A stretch of DNA of 64,000 bases from Nitratireductor sp. ZSWI3 (lineage in GTDB: Bacteria; Pseudomonadota; Alphaproteobacteria; Rhizobiales; Rhizobiaceae), in NCBI RefSeq assembly GCF_024655565.1, contig NZ_JANKOF010000006.1, positions 43,388-107,387 on the forward strand, given 5' to 3'. The translations under genes and the position numbers were made by a program. Positions 47,233-54,707 of the stretch are shown in pieces (position 1 is the stretch's first letter; every line of letters begins with the position of its first letter). The notes beneath the pieces are model-generated. The model saw only the letters and a list, made by a program, of their open reading frames with translations, had not been told where the DNA came from and searched no databases.

Positions 47233-47456
47233 CCGTGAACAATGACGACAAAACCCGTGCGGCGAGGAACAACGTCGCCGGCACAGGGCGAGATTACGGG
47301 CATTCCCTTAGCAAGCTGTTAACCGGTTTCTTTAGACTTCTGTTCAGTATCCGCGGGCGGCGAGGCGGCCGGTAACCAGCCGTTAACCATGACGGGCGTC
47401 TAATCGCCACAGGAGGCGTTGCGTACCACTCCAGCCAAGCAAGGAAACGCAATGTC

Positions 47457-47642
47457 ATGGCGATCATTCTGAACTTCGTGCCGAAGCGGCGGCCGGCATC
47501 GCCAGCCTCGGCATTTCCAAGACGCGGCGCAGCCGCTGTGATCATCTTTCCAGGTGTCCGATACGAACGGCGCGACGCACCCATGCATCGTGGGGGCGGT
47601 GACCGGCCCCGCGACAACCGGCGCGGCTCGACGAAAAGCTAG
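47457..47642 (+). CDS. Small protein with IIFPGVRYER motif
   Basis: A 61-residue protein, MAIILNFVPKRRP at the start and VIIFPGVRYERRDAP in the middle. The tail is Arg-rich. The FPGVRYER motif recurs in short Rhizobiales proteins as I remember it, which supports a real gene. AAGGA lies 11 bases before the ATG. The function is unknown. Confidence 0.55.
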   Translation: MAIILNFVPKRRPASPASAFPRRGAAAVIIFPGVRYERRDAPMHRGGGDRPRDNRRGSTKS

Positions 47643-47662
47643 TATCCTAAAGGCGCGTGGGA

Positions 47663-48220
47663 TCAATAGGCGGAGCACCGCAGTCCGGAGAGAAATGCAT
47701 CCACCGAGCGCTGCCAGCTTTCGTCCGGCGTGAAGGCGCGGACGAGCACCATGCCCTCGGTGACGTCCGCCTGGACGAGGACCGCGTGCTCCAGATCGCC
47801 GGGAAGCCCCTTGCGCAATTGGAGCATCTGCGCCGGATCCAGGACGACGACGTCGAGCTTCGCCTGCTCGGCGCTGCGGTCGTTGAGGCTGAAGACATTG
47901 AGGCCGTCGCGATCGTAGACGGAGAGCGACCAGAAGGGCACCCGGCCTTCAGTGGTGATGCGCGCCATGCCGTCCTCGAGATCGAAGCGGCAGACGGCGG
48001 CCCTGAAGAAGGGGTTGTCGATGCGCGGCAAACCGGGTTCGGACGGACCCGCATCCGAGCGACCGCGATCGAGCCGCACGGTGGCGTAGAGATCGGCCTT
48101 TTCCGACAGGGCGAGCCACACATCGCGCTCAGAATAAACGGGCAGCAGGAAAAGGATCGCAATGTGCACGATGACCGCGCCGAACAGGCCGAGCAGGAGG
48201 ATGTGCAGAATCCTATACAT
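47663..48220 (-). CDS. DUF1254 family membrane-anchored protein
   Basis: A 185-residue protein with one N-terminal transmembrane helix (ILHILLLGLFGAVIVHIAIL). A periplasmic domain contains VPFWSLSVYDRDGLNVFSLND and ends with an ALRCSAY-like tail, matching short DUF1254 proteins. It follows the DUF1214 gene with an eight-base overlap. The two domains are fused in larger proteins elsewhere, which suggests a physical complex. The function is unknown. Confidence 0.78.
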   Translation of the reverse strand: MYRILHILLLGLFGAVIVHIAILFLLPVYSERDVWLALSEKADLYATVRLDRGRSDAGPSEPGLPRIDNPFFRAAVCRFDLEDGMARITTEGRVPFWSLSVYDRDGLNVFSLNDRSAEQAKLDVVVLDPAQMLQLRKGLPGDLEHAVLVQADVTEGMVLVRAFTPDESWQRSVDAFLSGLRCSAY

Positions 48221-48797
48221 CGCAGCCCTGCCGGGTGATGCTGGGCAGGACGATCTCGTCGACCCGGTGGACGGTCGAGATCGGCGTGTCGAACAGCGTC
48301 AGCACGAGGAGCATGGGACCACGCCCGGCGACCGGCAGCCAGTTGCCCGGTTGCGCGCGCGAGCCGAGCGCTATCTGCAGCGCTTCGCCCTGGCCCCACA
48401 GGAGCGACTGCGATTGAAGCGCGGCGGTGAAGCGGCCGGGCGCGGGAAGCGGGCGGCGCGTCTGGTCTGCCGCGTAGAGCGTGAAGAAGCGCACCGGCGG
48501 AACCTCGCCGGCGATGGCGTAGCGGCACTGCCTGAGCAGCGGGGCACCAGTGTCGTCCTGATCGGCAACGAAGGTTATCCCCTCGGCCTGGCCAAGCGAG
48601 AGCTCGCCGAGGCGGGCGGCGCGGGCGCGCGCATAGGGATCGGCCTCGCGGGTGCCGGCCTTGGGAAAGGCCGTCCAGGCCCCGACATTCACCGATCCTA
48701 TGGTGCGCGTCTGCTCAAGCATCAGCCATGCGCTGCCGGCGCCGCCGCCAAGGGCGATGAGCAGGACGACGGCAACGAGAAAGACGGTCTTCAGCAT
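48213..48797 (-). CDS. DUF1214 family membrane-anchored protein
   Basis: A 194-residue protein with an N-terminal anchor (FLVAVVLLIALGGGAGSAWL). Its soluble domain contains FFTLYAADQTRRPLPAPGRF and ends RVDEIVLPSITRQGCDV, as in DUF1214. It is the first gene of the DUF1214-DUF1254 pair and lies about 85 bases after the convergent end of nothing else: the PBP gene upstream reads the same way and ends its own unit at 48883. Confidence 0.78.
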   Translation of the reverse strand: MLKTVFLVAVVLLIALGGGAGSAWLMLEQTRTIGSVNVGAWTAFPKAGTREADPYARARAARLGELSLGQAEGITFVADQDDTGAPLLRQCRYAIAGEVPPVRFFTLYAADQTRRPLPAPGRFTAALQSQSLLWGQGEALQIALGSRAQPGNWLPVAGRGPMLLVLTLFDTPISTVHRVDEIVLPSITRQGCDV

Positions 48798-48882
48798 ATG
48801 GGCTCTGATATGGCGGGTGCGTTTCGGGATACTCCAGCGGCAACCGCCGGTTCAAGGAGTTTGAGCGTCCGGTCTGCCCTCG

Positions 48883-51075
48883 TCACAAGGCGGAAAGGGC
48901 TTCCGCGTCCGAAGGCATCTTGAGGGGCGGGGCCTCCTCGAATGCCTTCGAGAGTCGTTTCAGATAGGCCGAACTGCGCGCCGAAAGGGCAAGCGGCAGC
49001 GCATCTGCCGACGCGGACCCGCCATCCCCGGCCGCGCTGGCGGACACGGTCTCGTCCGTCTCGATGCGCATCGGACCATCGATGCCGGGAAGCGGCTTCA
49101 GCTCGACGTTCTGATGCGCATAGGCCATCAGGCGCTGCCAGACCATGGCCGGCAGCGATCCGCCTGTCATGCGGCGGGAGGGGCGGAAATCGTCGTTGCC
49201 GAGCCACACCGCGGCGACGTAGTTGCCGGTGTAGCCGACATACCAGGCATCGCGGTAGGACTGGGTCGTGCCCGTCTTGCCGGCGGACCGGGTCATGGGA
49301 AGGGCGGCGCGGCGGCCGGTTCCATGCTCCGGCACCTGGATCAGCATCCGGTTCATGGAGGCGGCCGCCTTCTCGGACAGCACGCGATGCGGCGGCGGCA
49401 TGTCGCGCGCCTTGTCGTAGATCAGGTCGCCCGAATGCGTGAGGAGCTGCGAGATGCCGAAGCGGGCGCCGGCATAGCCGCCATTGGCAAAGACGGAGTA
49501 GCCGGTCGCCTGATCCAGCGTGGTCATGCCGGAGGTGCCAAGAACCATTGTCTTGTGCCCGTTGAGCGGCGATTCGACGCCGAACGACTTCACCAGCTCG
49601 ACGATCGGATCGATGCCGAGGTGATCCCGCGCCAGCCGCACGGGCACGGTGTTGTAGGACTTGATGAGCGCCGTGGTGAGCGTGACGCGGCCGGCATAGC
49701 CGCGGCCGTAATTGCGCGGCGACCAGCTGCCCCAGGAGATCGGACCGTCGGAGATGACGGATTCGGGCTCGAAGCCTTTTTCCATCGCCACCGCATAGAC
49801 ATAGGGCTTGAAGGACGAGCCGGTCTGCCGCTCGGCCCTGGTGGCGCGGTTGAACTGGCTGGCACCGTAATCGCGGCCGCCGACGATGGCGCGCACCGCC
49901 CCGTCCGTGTCCATCAGCACGATCGCGCCCTCGGAGACGTCGTAATCCTTGCCGTATTGGCGCAGGTGGAATTCCAGAGATTCCTCGGCCGCCCTCTGCA
50001 GGCCCGGGTCGAGCGTGGTGCGGGCGACGAGCGAATGGGTGGTGCCGTTCGGCGCGATGCGCTTGACCTCCTCGAAGGCCCAGTCGAGATAATAGTCGGG
50101 CGCATCGGCGCCCCCGCGGTCGACGGCGGTTGCCGGGTGCAGGCGGGCGGAAAGGATCTGTCCCTCGGTCATGAAGCCGGCCTGCACCATGTTGGTGAGG
50201 ACCTCGTTGGCGCGGGCGCGGGCGGCCGGCAGGTTGATGTGCGGCGCATAGCGCGCCGGCGCCTTGAACAGGCCCGCAATCATCGCCGCCTCGGCGAGCG
50301 AGAGATCCTTGACCGACTTGTTGAAGTAGAAATCCGCCGCCGCGGCGATGCCGAAGGTGCCGCCACCGAGATAGGAGCGGTCGAGATAATATTGCAGGAT
50401 GTCCTTTTTCGACAGGTTCATCTCCAGCCAGAGCGACAGGTAGGCTTCCTTGATCTTGCGCTCCAGCGTCCGCTCGTTGCTCAGGAACAGGTTCTTGGCG
50501 AGCTGCTGGGTGAGCGTGGAGCCGCCCTGAACGACCGAATTGGCGCGCACATTCTCCGTCAGGGCGCGGGCAAGGCCAAGGAAATCGATGCCGAAATGCT
50601 CGAAGAAGCGGCGGTCCTCCGTGGCCAGGATGGCCTTTATGACGTGATCGGGAATCTCGTCGACCGGCACCGAATCGCGCTGGATGATGCCGCGCTGGCC
50701 GATTTCGTTGCCATAGCGGTCGAGGAAGGTGACGGCATAGTCGTCCTGCGCACGCCAGTTGCCGGCCGTTTCCTTAAATGCGGGCATGGCGAGGGCGAGC
50801 ATGACGACCGCGCCGGCGGCGCCGAGCGTGAACGCCTCGCTGAACAATTCGACGATGGCGCGTTTGAGGCCGTAGACCCGGAAGCGGCGGAAGAAAATGG
50901 TGATGTTTTCCCACAGTTCGGCGGCCTTGAAGCCCGCCTCGTAGAGTGTGGAATCGATCCAGGCGTCGAGCGCCAGAAACATGGTCGCCCGCGGCGCCTT
51001 CACCTGCCGTTTTTCGCGCGGTTTCTTCACCAAAGCACACCCGTCCAGCCCCAGCCGGCCCACCCTGCAAACCAT
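48883..51075 (-). CDS. Class A penicillin-binding protein (PBP1A family)
   Basis: A 730-residue bifunctional peptidoglycan synthase. One transmembrane helix (LGAAGAVVMLALAM, near residue 87) precedes the GT51 glycosyltransferase domain, with ATEDRRFFEHFGIDFLGLAR near residue 150 and QGGSTLTQQLAKNLF near residue 185. The transpeptidase has the serine in TGSSFKPYVYA near residue 420, the SYN triad member in IKSYNTVPVRLA, and KTGTT near residue 600. The first 30 residues are uncertain; a start at the Met near residue 32 is possible. It acts at the periplasmic face of the inner membrane. Confidence 0.92.
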   Translation of the reverse strand: MVCRVGRLGLDGCALVKKPREKRQVKAPRATMFLALDAWIDSTLYEAGFKAAELWENITIFFRRFRVYGLKRAIVELFSEAFTLGAAGAVVMLALAMPAFKETAGNWRAQDDYAVTFLDRYGNEIGQRGIIQRDSVPVDEIPDHVIKAILATEDRRFFEHFGIDFLGLARALTENVRANSVVQGGSTLTQQLAKNLFLSNERTLERKIKEAYLSLWLEMNLSKKDILQYYLDRSYLGGGTFGIAAAADFYFNKSVKDLSLAEAAMIAGLFKAPARYAPHINLPAARARANEVLTNMVQAGFMTEGQILSARLHPATAVDRGGADAPDYYLDWAFEEVKRIAPNGTTHSLVARTTLDPGLQRAAEESLEFHLRQYGKDYDVSEGAIVLMDTDGAVRAIVGGRDYGASQFNRATRAERQTGSSFKPYVYAVAMEKGFEPESVISDGPISWGSWSPRNYGRGYAGRVTLTTALIKSYNTVPVRLARDHLGIDPIVELVKSFGVESPLNGHKTMVLGTSGMTTLDQATGYSVFANGGYAGARFGISQLLTHSGDLIYDKARDMPPPHRVLSEKAAASMNRMLIQVPEHGTGRRAALPMTRSAGKTGTTQSYRDAWYVGYTGNYVAAVWLGNDDFRPSRRMTGGSLPAMVWQRLMAYAHQNVELKPLPGIDGPMRIETDETVSASAAGDGGSASADALPLALSARSSAYLKRLSKAFEEAPPLKMPSDAEALSAL

Positions 51076-51356
51076 CTCGGACGCGATGCACTCTGCCGAC
51101 GAACGGGCTCGGTCAGCGGATGGCAGGATACATCCATTATCCTAACGGATTGTTTTGACAGTTTTTCCGGATTTTCCCGCCGTCCGCAAGGGAATTCGCG
51201 GGGCTGCGGGGGGCGGTGAGGCGGCCTGGTGAGAATTAGGAAAATATTCCTAATTATATACTTGACGTACCAGAAGGTGAAATGCGATGATTCACGGGCG
51301 GGCCGGCAACATGTGAAGGAGGTGTAGGGGCTCCCTACTGATCGATGTACGCGATC

Positions 51357-52310
51357 TTAGGAGCGTGCTTTCGCACGAGCTTTCTGTTCTCTTTTCGTAG
51401 TTCGGGCACGATCAAGGGCCTGCCGGATATGAGGTTGACTACATAGTTGGGGGTATCGTTGAGCGCGGAAAGCTGCGCCGTGCGGATCGTCTCTCCGAGC
51501 CCATAGATACCCGATGAGGGACCTCAACTGATTGTAAAACTCTTCGATCTCTTGCGCGATTCTCTCAAGGGTTCCAAGTTCATAAACGAACTGCTTCTTT
51601 CGAAATGCATCAGGATCACCGCCTGTGGCCGAAAATGTAAGATAATCGGCCTGAGCGACCCACACTATATGATCGGGAATGGCTACGGACACTCCGAAGC
51701 AGCCATGGGCGAGATCGTTCCTTTCCTTTTCGAGAGATGCACGTCGCGCCATGTGTGCTGTGAACAATTCAAAATCTGCATCGTTCAACACGGATTCGGC
51801 TGCGGCGCTAAGCGCATCATGTTGTGCTCGGCTACTGCGCAACGACCCGAATACAGCAGCGGCGGCGGGAATGTTCGTTCCCATGAGTTCAGCGAGCAGT
51901 TGGGCACACTGTACCTCAAGGTCAGCCCAAGAGGTAACTATCCGACCGATGATTGCCGCTGCGGCAGGGCGATCTTCGAGATAGCCAACTCCAAACGTTA
52001 CTTTCGCCCGAGGGTATGATTTCCAGAGCGGCTTGCGTGATGCTGCTGAGATTTCGACGCGAAGCGGCCGCGCGCCCATGATGTCTTCTGTTGATTGCAC
52101 AACCTGAACATCGCTGACAGCGTACAAATCGTCGTGCGCACATCGGAGGCATGGTGCGCTTAGACTTCCGTCGCCAACCATCTGCACTGGCGTTTTGCCT
52201 TGAGAATTGTCATCTAAAAGGTAGATGAGTTGGTCGCAGCCCTTGCATGTGACCGCATAGTACCATGACCCTTTCTTGACCGGATCACGCCGGTAAAGGC
52301 GATAAAGCAT
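51357..52310 (-). CDS. Transposon passenger: zinc-ribbon plus HEPN-like motif protein
   Basis: A 317-residue protein of no family I recognise. The N-terminus has two CxxC pairs (C22/C25 and C54/C57), a zinc ribbon. The C-terminal half is helical and contains KERNDLAHGCFG near residue 200, that is R-N-x-x-x-H, the Rx4-6H pattern of HEPN nucleases. The tail is basic (KREQKARAKARS). ATG at 52310 has GGAG eight bases upstream, and the alternative TTG at 52340 has none. A role as a defence or toxin-like RNase is inferred only from the motif. Confidence 0.6.
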   Translation of the reverse strand: MLYRLYRRDPVKKGSWYYAVTCKGCDQLIYLLDDNSQGKTPVQMVGDGSLSAPCLRCAHDDLYAVSDVQVVQSTEDIMGARPLRVEISAASRKPLWKSYPRAKVTFGVGYLEDRPAAAAIIGRIVTSWADLEVQCAQLLAELMGTNIPAAAAVFGSLRSSRAQHDALSAAAESVLNDADFELFTAHMARRASLEKERNDLAHGCFGVSVAIPDHIVWVAQADYLTFSATGGDPDAFRKKQFVYELGTLERIAQEIEEFYNQLRSLIGYLWARRDDPHGAAFRAQRYPQLCSQPHIRQALDRARTTKREQKARAKARS

Positions 52311-52491
52311 GTCAAAAGCTCCAAAGGATAAAGACCACAAAAAGGGCGACGAGGTATTACGCCGCCTGTTGAAAACCCCTCCCGATCACAGGACCGGGAA
52401 GGGAAAGGAGCCTCATGAAAAGCGAAGCCCGAAGGGGCATTCGGGTAAGAGTGGTGATGCTGCTCGCCCGCCTGTTCCGCGTTCCGATTGA
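52309..52491 (+). CDS. Transposon passenger: small basic protein
   Basis: A 60-residue, Lys/Pro-rich protein: MSKAPKDKDHKKGDEVLRRL, then LKTPPDHRTGKGKEPHEKRS. The VLRRLLKTPP segment resembles a class of very short mobile-element proteins, of unknown function. Its ATG overlaps the ATG of the divergent zinc-ribbon gene in the bases CATG, so the two starts compete. The ribosome-binding site is weak. It may be a partner or antitoxin-like protein, which is speculation. Confidence 0.45.
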   Translation: MSKAPKDKDHKKGDEVLRRLLKTPPDHRTGKGKEPHEKRSPKGHSGKSGDAARPPVPRSD

Positions 52492-52497
52492 TGTCCG

Positions 52498-52797
52498 TCA
52501 AACCTTTTTTATGAAGGGCATCAGTTCGAAAATATCGTCGTCCTCGTGATGGCCGATCAACCGTGCGGATTTGAAGTCGGGCATCCCGACAATCACCAAA
52601 TCCGTATCGACGTAGATTACATCAGCTATTTCTGATGCAATCTTGTCGATGTCAGCCGCCGACGCGAATACGATAAAGGACGAAGCCTCTACCCACCATT
52701 TTGTTGAAAGCCTCTGCACCGTGTCGGTGAGATCTTTGTACCTTTGGTTATAGGTGCTGTCGTCCTGAAGTCGGAAACTTAGCCAGTATGTAGCCAT
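52498..52797 (-). CDS. Transposon passenger: small Cas2/VapD-fold-like protein
   Basis: A 99-residue protein, MATYWLSFRLQDDSTYNQRY, then WWVEASSFIVFASAADIDKIA and VDTDLVIVGMPDFKSARLIG. The alternation of strands and helices (YWLSFRL, SFIVFAS, LVIVGM) suggests a ferredoxin-like fold as in Cas2/VapD-type proteins. Similar short proteins are scattered in bacterial accessory DNA, sometimes labelled SinR-like. No catalytic residue is assured. It is 6 bases past the stop of the small basic gene on the other strand. Confidence 0.55.
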   Translation of the reverse strand: MATYWLSFRLQDDSTYNQRYKDLTDTVQRLSTKWWVEASSFIVFASAADIDKIASEIADVIYVDTDLVIVGMPDFKSARLIGHHEDDDIFELMPFIKKV

Positions 52798-52815
52798 GGT
52801 AAAAAGTTCCTGTGT

Positions 52816-53061
52816 GTGGCCACAGGACGGCTTGACGGAATCACCCGTAGGATTAGTTTGGTGGTCGTTCTCATGTGCCTAGCCGTCCTGTGGCTTGGTT
52901 GCATCAACGGTGGTGATTCTGGTCAGAGAATCACCACCGGTTCTCATTGGATGGCAGCAGATGAGCGATTCGCAAGGCGGATCGCGGTTTGTTGCACGCT
53001 ATTCACAGGTCGCGTTTCTTGCGCTTTCGCAGCCAAAGTAATTTGCGTGCCTTCTGCTTAG
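52816..53061 (+). CDS. Doubtful small hydrophobic ORF within the transposon
   Basis: An 81-codon frame starting at GTG with a strongly hydrophobic middle (SLVVVLMCLAVLWLGCINGG, from residue 15). The segment looks like one transmembrane helix, and it sits between two long hairpins. A shorter start at TTG 52858 or ATG 52873 is possible. It could be a small membrane peptide of the type I toxin kind, or a chance frame. There is no clear ribosome-binding site. Confidence 0.25.
   Translation: MATGRLDGITRRISLVVVLMCLAVLWLGCINGGDSGQRITTGSHWMAADERFARRIAVCCTLFTGRVSCAFAAKVICVPSA
52819..52939. repeat. Two long perfect inverted repeats in the transposon
   Basis: The outer pair is GCCACAGGACGGCT (52819-52832) and AGCCGTCCTGTGGC (52881-52894), 48 bases apart. 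The next hairpin is CGGTGGTGATTCT (52908-52920) and AGAATCACCACCG (52927-52939), loop of six. Neither is followed by a T run on either strand, so they are not ordinary terminators. They fill most of the 260-base gap between the passenger and transposase genes. Confidence 0.7.
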
Positions 53062-54035
53062 GCGTTTTTGGCTTCACCAATCCGCCGACAGGTCAGGCGT
53101 TTGTCGCGAGCCATACGCAACAGGTCTTCGGCACGTTCTGCGTCACTGATCTTTAGCGCGGTACGGCGATTATAGCGGAAATCGAACTCGGTAAGGTAGC
53201 GGTGAAGATGGGCTTCGCCGCAATGCTGATAGACACCAACCATGCCGCGCTTGAACACTGAAAAGACGCTGTCAATCGTATTGGAGTGAACAACGACGCC
53301 ACCCTCGCGGCGGGCGTATTCCTTTGCGGAATGCTTTACCGTGCCGTGGGCGGCGAATTCCTTGCCGGTGATCGGATAGATGTTGCTTTCGTCTGTGTAG
53401 AGCGTCGAATTGCGGTCGGCTGTCGTGACGAGGATTTCGCGGACAGCATCACGAGTAGCATGTTTGACATGGACAGTGCGGGTACGCCCACCACGCTCGA
53501 CCAGCCCAACAATGGCGTTCTTCATGGGCTTCTTGCGCTTTAAGTAAGGCTGTCCTTTGCGCTGTGGGGACACATAGCCATCTTCGCGACGGCCCCAATA
53601 GGTTTCGTCGGCTTCGATTGTCTTGCCTTCGCCACCGAGGGGACCGCCAGTCTCAACGATATCCTCTTTCATGGCTTCGCGGATACGGTGGGCCATGAAC
53701 CAGGCAGTCTTGTAGGTGACGCCGAGCATGCGGTGAAGCTGGTGCGCGGACATGCCTTTCTTGGAAGCGGCCATCAGATGCGAGGCCAACACCCACTTGT
53801 GAAGCCCAATCTTGGAACGCTCGAAGACGGTGCGAACGGTTACGGAAAAGGGCGCGCGGCATTCGTTGCACTTGTAGACGCCGGGGCGCGTGGACTTGCC
53901 TTCCAGCTTGGTGATGCGGGCAGGATCGATATTGCCGCAATGCGGACAGATGGGGCCATTCGGCCAGTGAATGCCCTCAAGATGCCCGCGGGCCTTCTCG
54001 GCATCGTTGTAAATGGCGTGGGTCAGGTCGAACAT
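53058..54035 (-). CDS. IS1595-family (ISXO2-like) transposase
   Basis: A 325-residue transposase. The N-terminal zinc ribbon has CPHC near residue 30 and CNEC near residue 56. The helix-turn-helix includes SAHQLHRMLGVTYKTAWFMAHR near residue 96. The ISXO2-like DDE core shows IEADETYWG near residue 140, YTDESNIYP near residue 213 and a final acidic residue in LTEFDFRYNRRT near residue 285. ATG at 54035 lies 62 bases from the right terminal repeat. The sequence is intact, so the element may be mobile. Confidence 0.92.
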   Translation of the reverse strand: MFDLTHAIYNDAEKARGHLEGIHWPNGPICPHCGNIDPARITKLEGKSTRPGVYKCNECRAPFSVTVRTVFERSKIGLHKWVLASHLMAASKKGMSAHQLHRMLGVTYKTAWFMAHRIREAMKEDIVETGGPLGGEGKTIEADETYWGRREDGYVSPQRKGQPYLKRKKPMKNAIVGLVERGGRTRTVHVKHATRDAVREILVTTADRNSTLYTDESNIYPITGKEFAAHGTVKHSAKEYARREGGVVVHSNTIDSVFSVFKRGMVGVYQHCGEAHLHRYLTEFDFRYNRRTALKISDAERAEDLLRMARDKRLTCRRIGEAKNA

Positions 54036-54106
54036 TGCGGTAACTCCTTGACTCCCTTATCGCATTTGGCGTTTGGTACGTCACGTATATAATTAGGAAA
54101 ATATTC

Positions 54107-54135
54107 TTGACAGCGTTACGGTGGTCTGATAGGGT
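54107..54135 (+). promoter_or_regulatory. Sigma70-like promoter of the GTA-type operon
   Basis: TTGACA (54107-54112) and TAGGGT (54130-54135) are separated by 17 bases. The -35 hexamer begins one base after the right target duplication of the transposon, so everything upstream of -36 has been displaced by 2.86 kb. It is the best promoter candidate for the packaging genes. Confidence 0.55.
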
Positions 54136-54212
54136 TCAGGCATCGTCACACAGTTGCGGCTGCAGGGTTGGCGGTGGCGTATTTTCCCTCACTTCACGAA
54201 GGTTTCTGGCCC

Positions 54213-54707
54213 ATGGGCGAAACGGTCCCGTCGAGCCTGGCGGCGTTGCGCGCGCTGTTCGAGGGGGCGCCGGCGACGCTGGAATTGCTGGCGCAGGCGA
54301 CCCGCCGCTCGCCGGCCGCCCTGCGCAAGATCGCCGCCGCTGGGGCCTGGCGTGCGCCCGAAACGGCGGTGAGCGCTGCCGCGATGGAGCGGCGGCTTCT
54401 GCTGCTTTCGGATCGGCTCGTCGGCGAGCTGGAGCGGGCGAGCGCGGAAGGCGAGCGGACGGGCATCTACGACAAGGCGCGCATCGACGCGCTCTCCTCG
54501 ATGCTGCGCATGATCGAGCGGATCGGCGAGACGACGCGCGGCCCCGAACGCGCCAGCGAGGAACAGACGAGAAGCGATGAAGAAATGGCCGCCGCTCTGG
54601 AACGCATCGACACCCGCATCCTCGGCCTCGCCAGAGATCTTGCCCGCCAGTTGGCGGCAGAAATGGGCGCAGCGCAACCTGCCGCGGAGCCTGGGGGCGC
54701 AGATTGA
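54213..54707 (+). CDS. GTA gp1-position protein (putative small terminase)
   Basis: A 164-residue helical protein in front of the terminase, the position of gp1 in gene transfer agents. The N-terminal part (ELLAQATRRSPAALRKIAAA) can form a helix-turn-helix. The rest is charged coiled-coil-like (RRLLLLSDRLVGELERASAEG). In RcGTA the gp1 protein is the small terminase, guiding packaging. ATG at 54213 follows GAAGG; the open frame could start at TTG 54168. It overlaps the annotated terminase start by 131 bases. Confidence 0.65.
   Translation: MGETVPSSLAALRALFEGAPATLELLAQATRRSPAALRKIAAAGAWRAPETAVSAAAMERRLLLLSDRLVGELERASAEGERTGIYDKARIDALSSMLRMIERIGETTRGPERASEEQTRSDEEMAAALERIDTRILGLARDLARQLAAEMGAAQPAAEPGGAD

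Larger units (their letters stand above)
51249..54097. mobile_element. IS1595-family transposon with passenger genes
   Basis: A 2849-bp element bounded by terminal inverted repeats. The left end starts CCTAATTATATAC and TGACGTACCA (51249-51272). The right end read inward gives the same bases with one mismatch (T to G at position 14), over 24 bases, and AAATGCGAT is shared a little further in. The 8-bp sequence AAAATATT flanks both ends (51241-51248 and 54098-54105), as expected for the IS1595 family. It holds one transposase and three passenger genes. Base composition is lower in GC than the surroundings. Confidence 0.88.

Noticed and set aside
49114..51219. 701-codon plus-strand frame opposite the penicillin-binding protein gene
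   Set aside because: Same reason: the minus-strand protein has all GT51 and transpeptidase motifs, while the plus-strand frame has none.
52908..52939. The 13-base hairpin as terminator of the IS1595 transposase
   Set aside because: On the minus strand the stem is followed by GTTGATGC, not by T residues.
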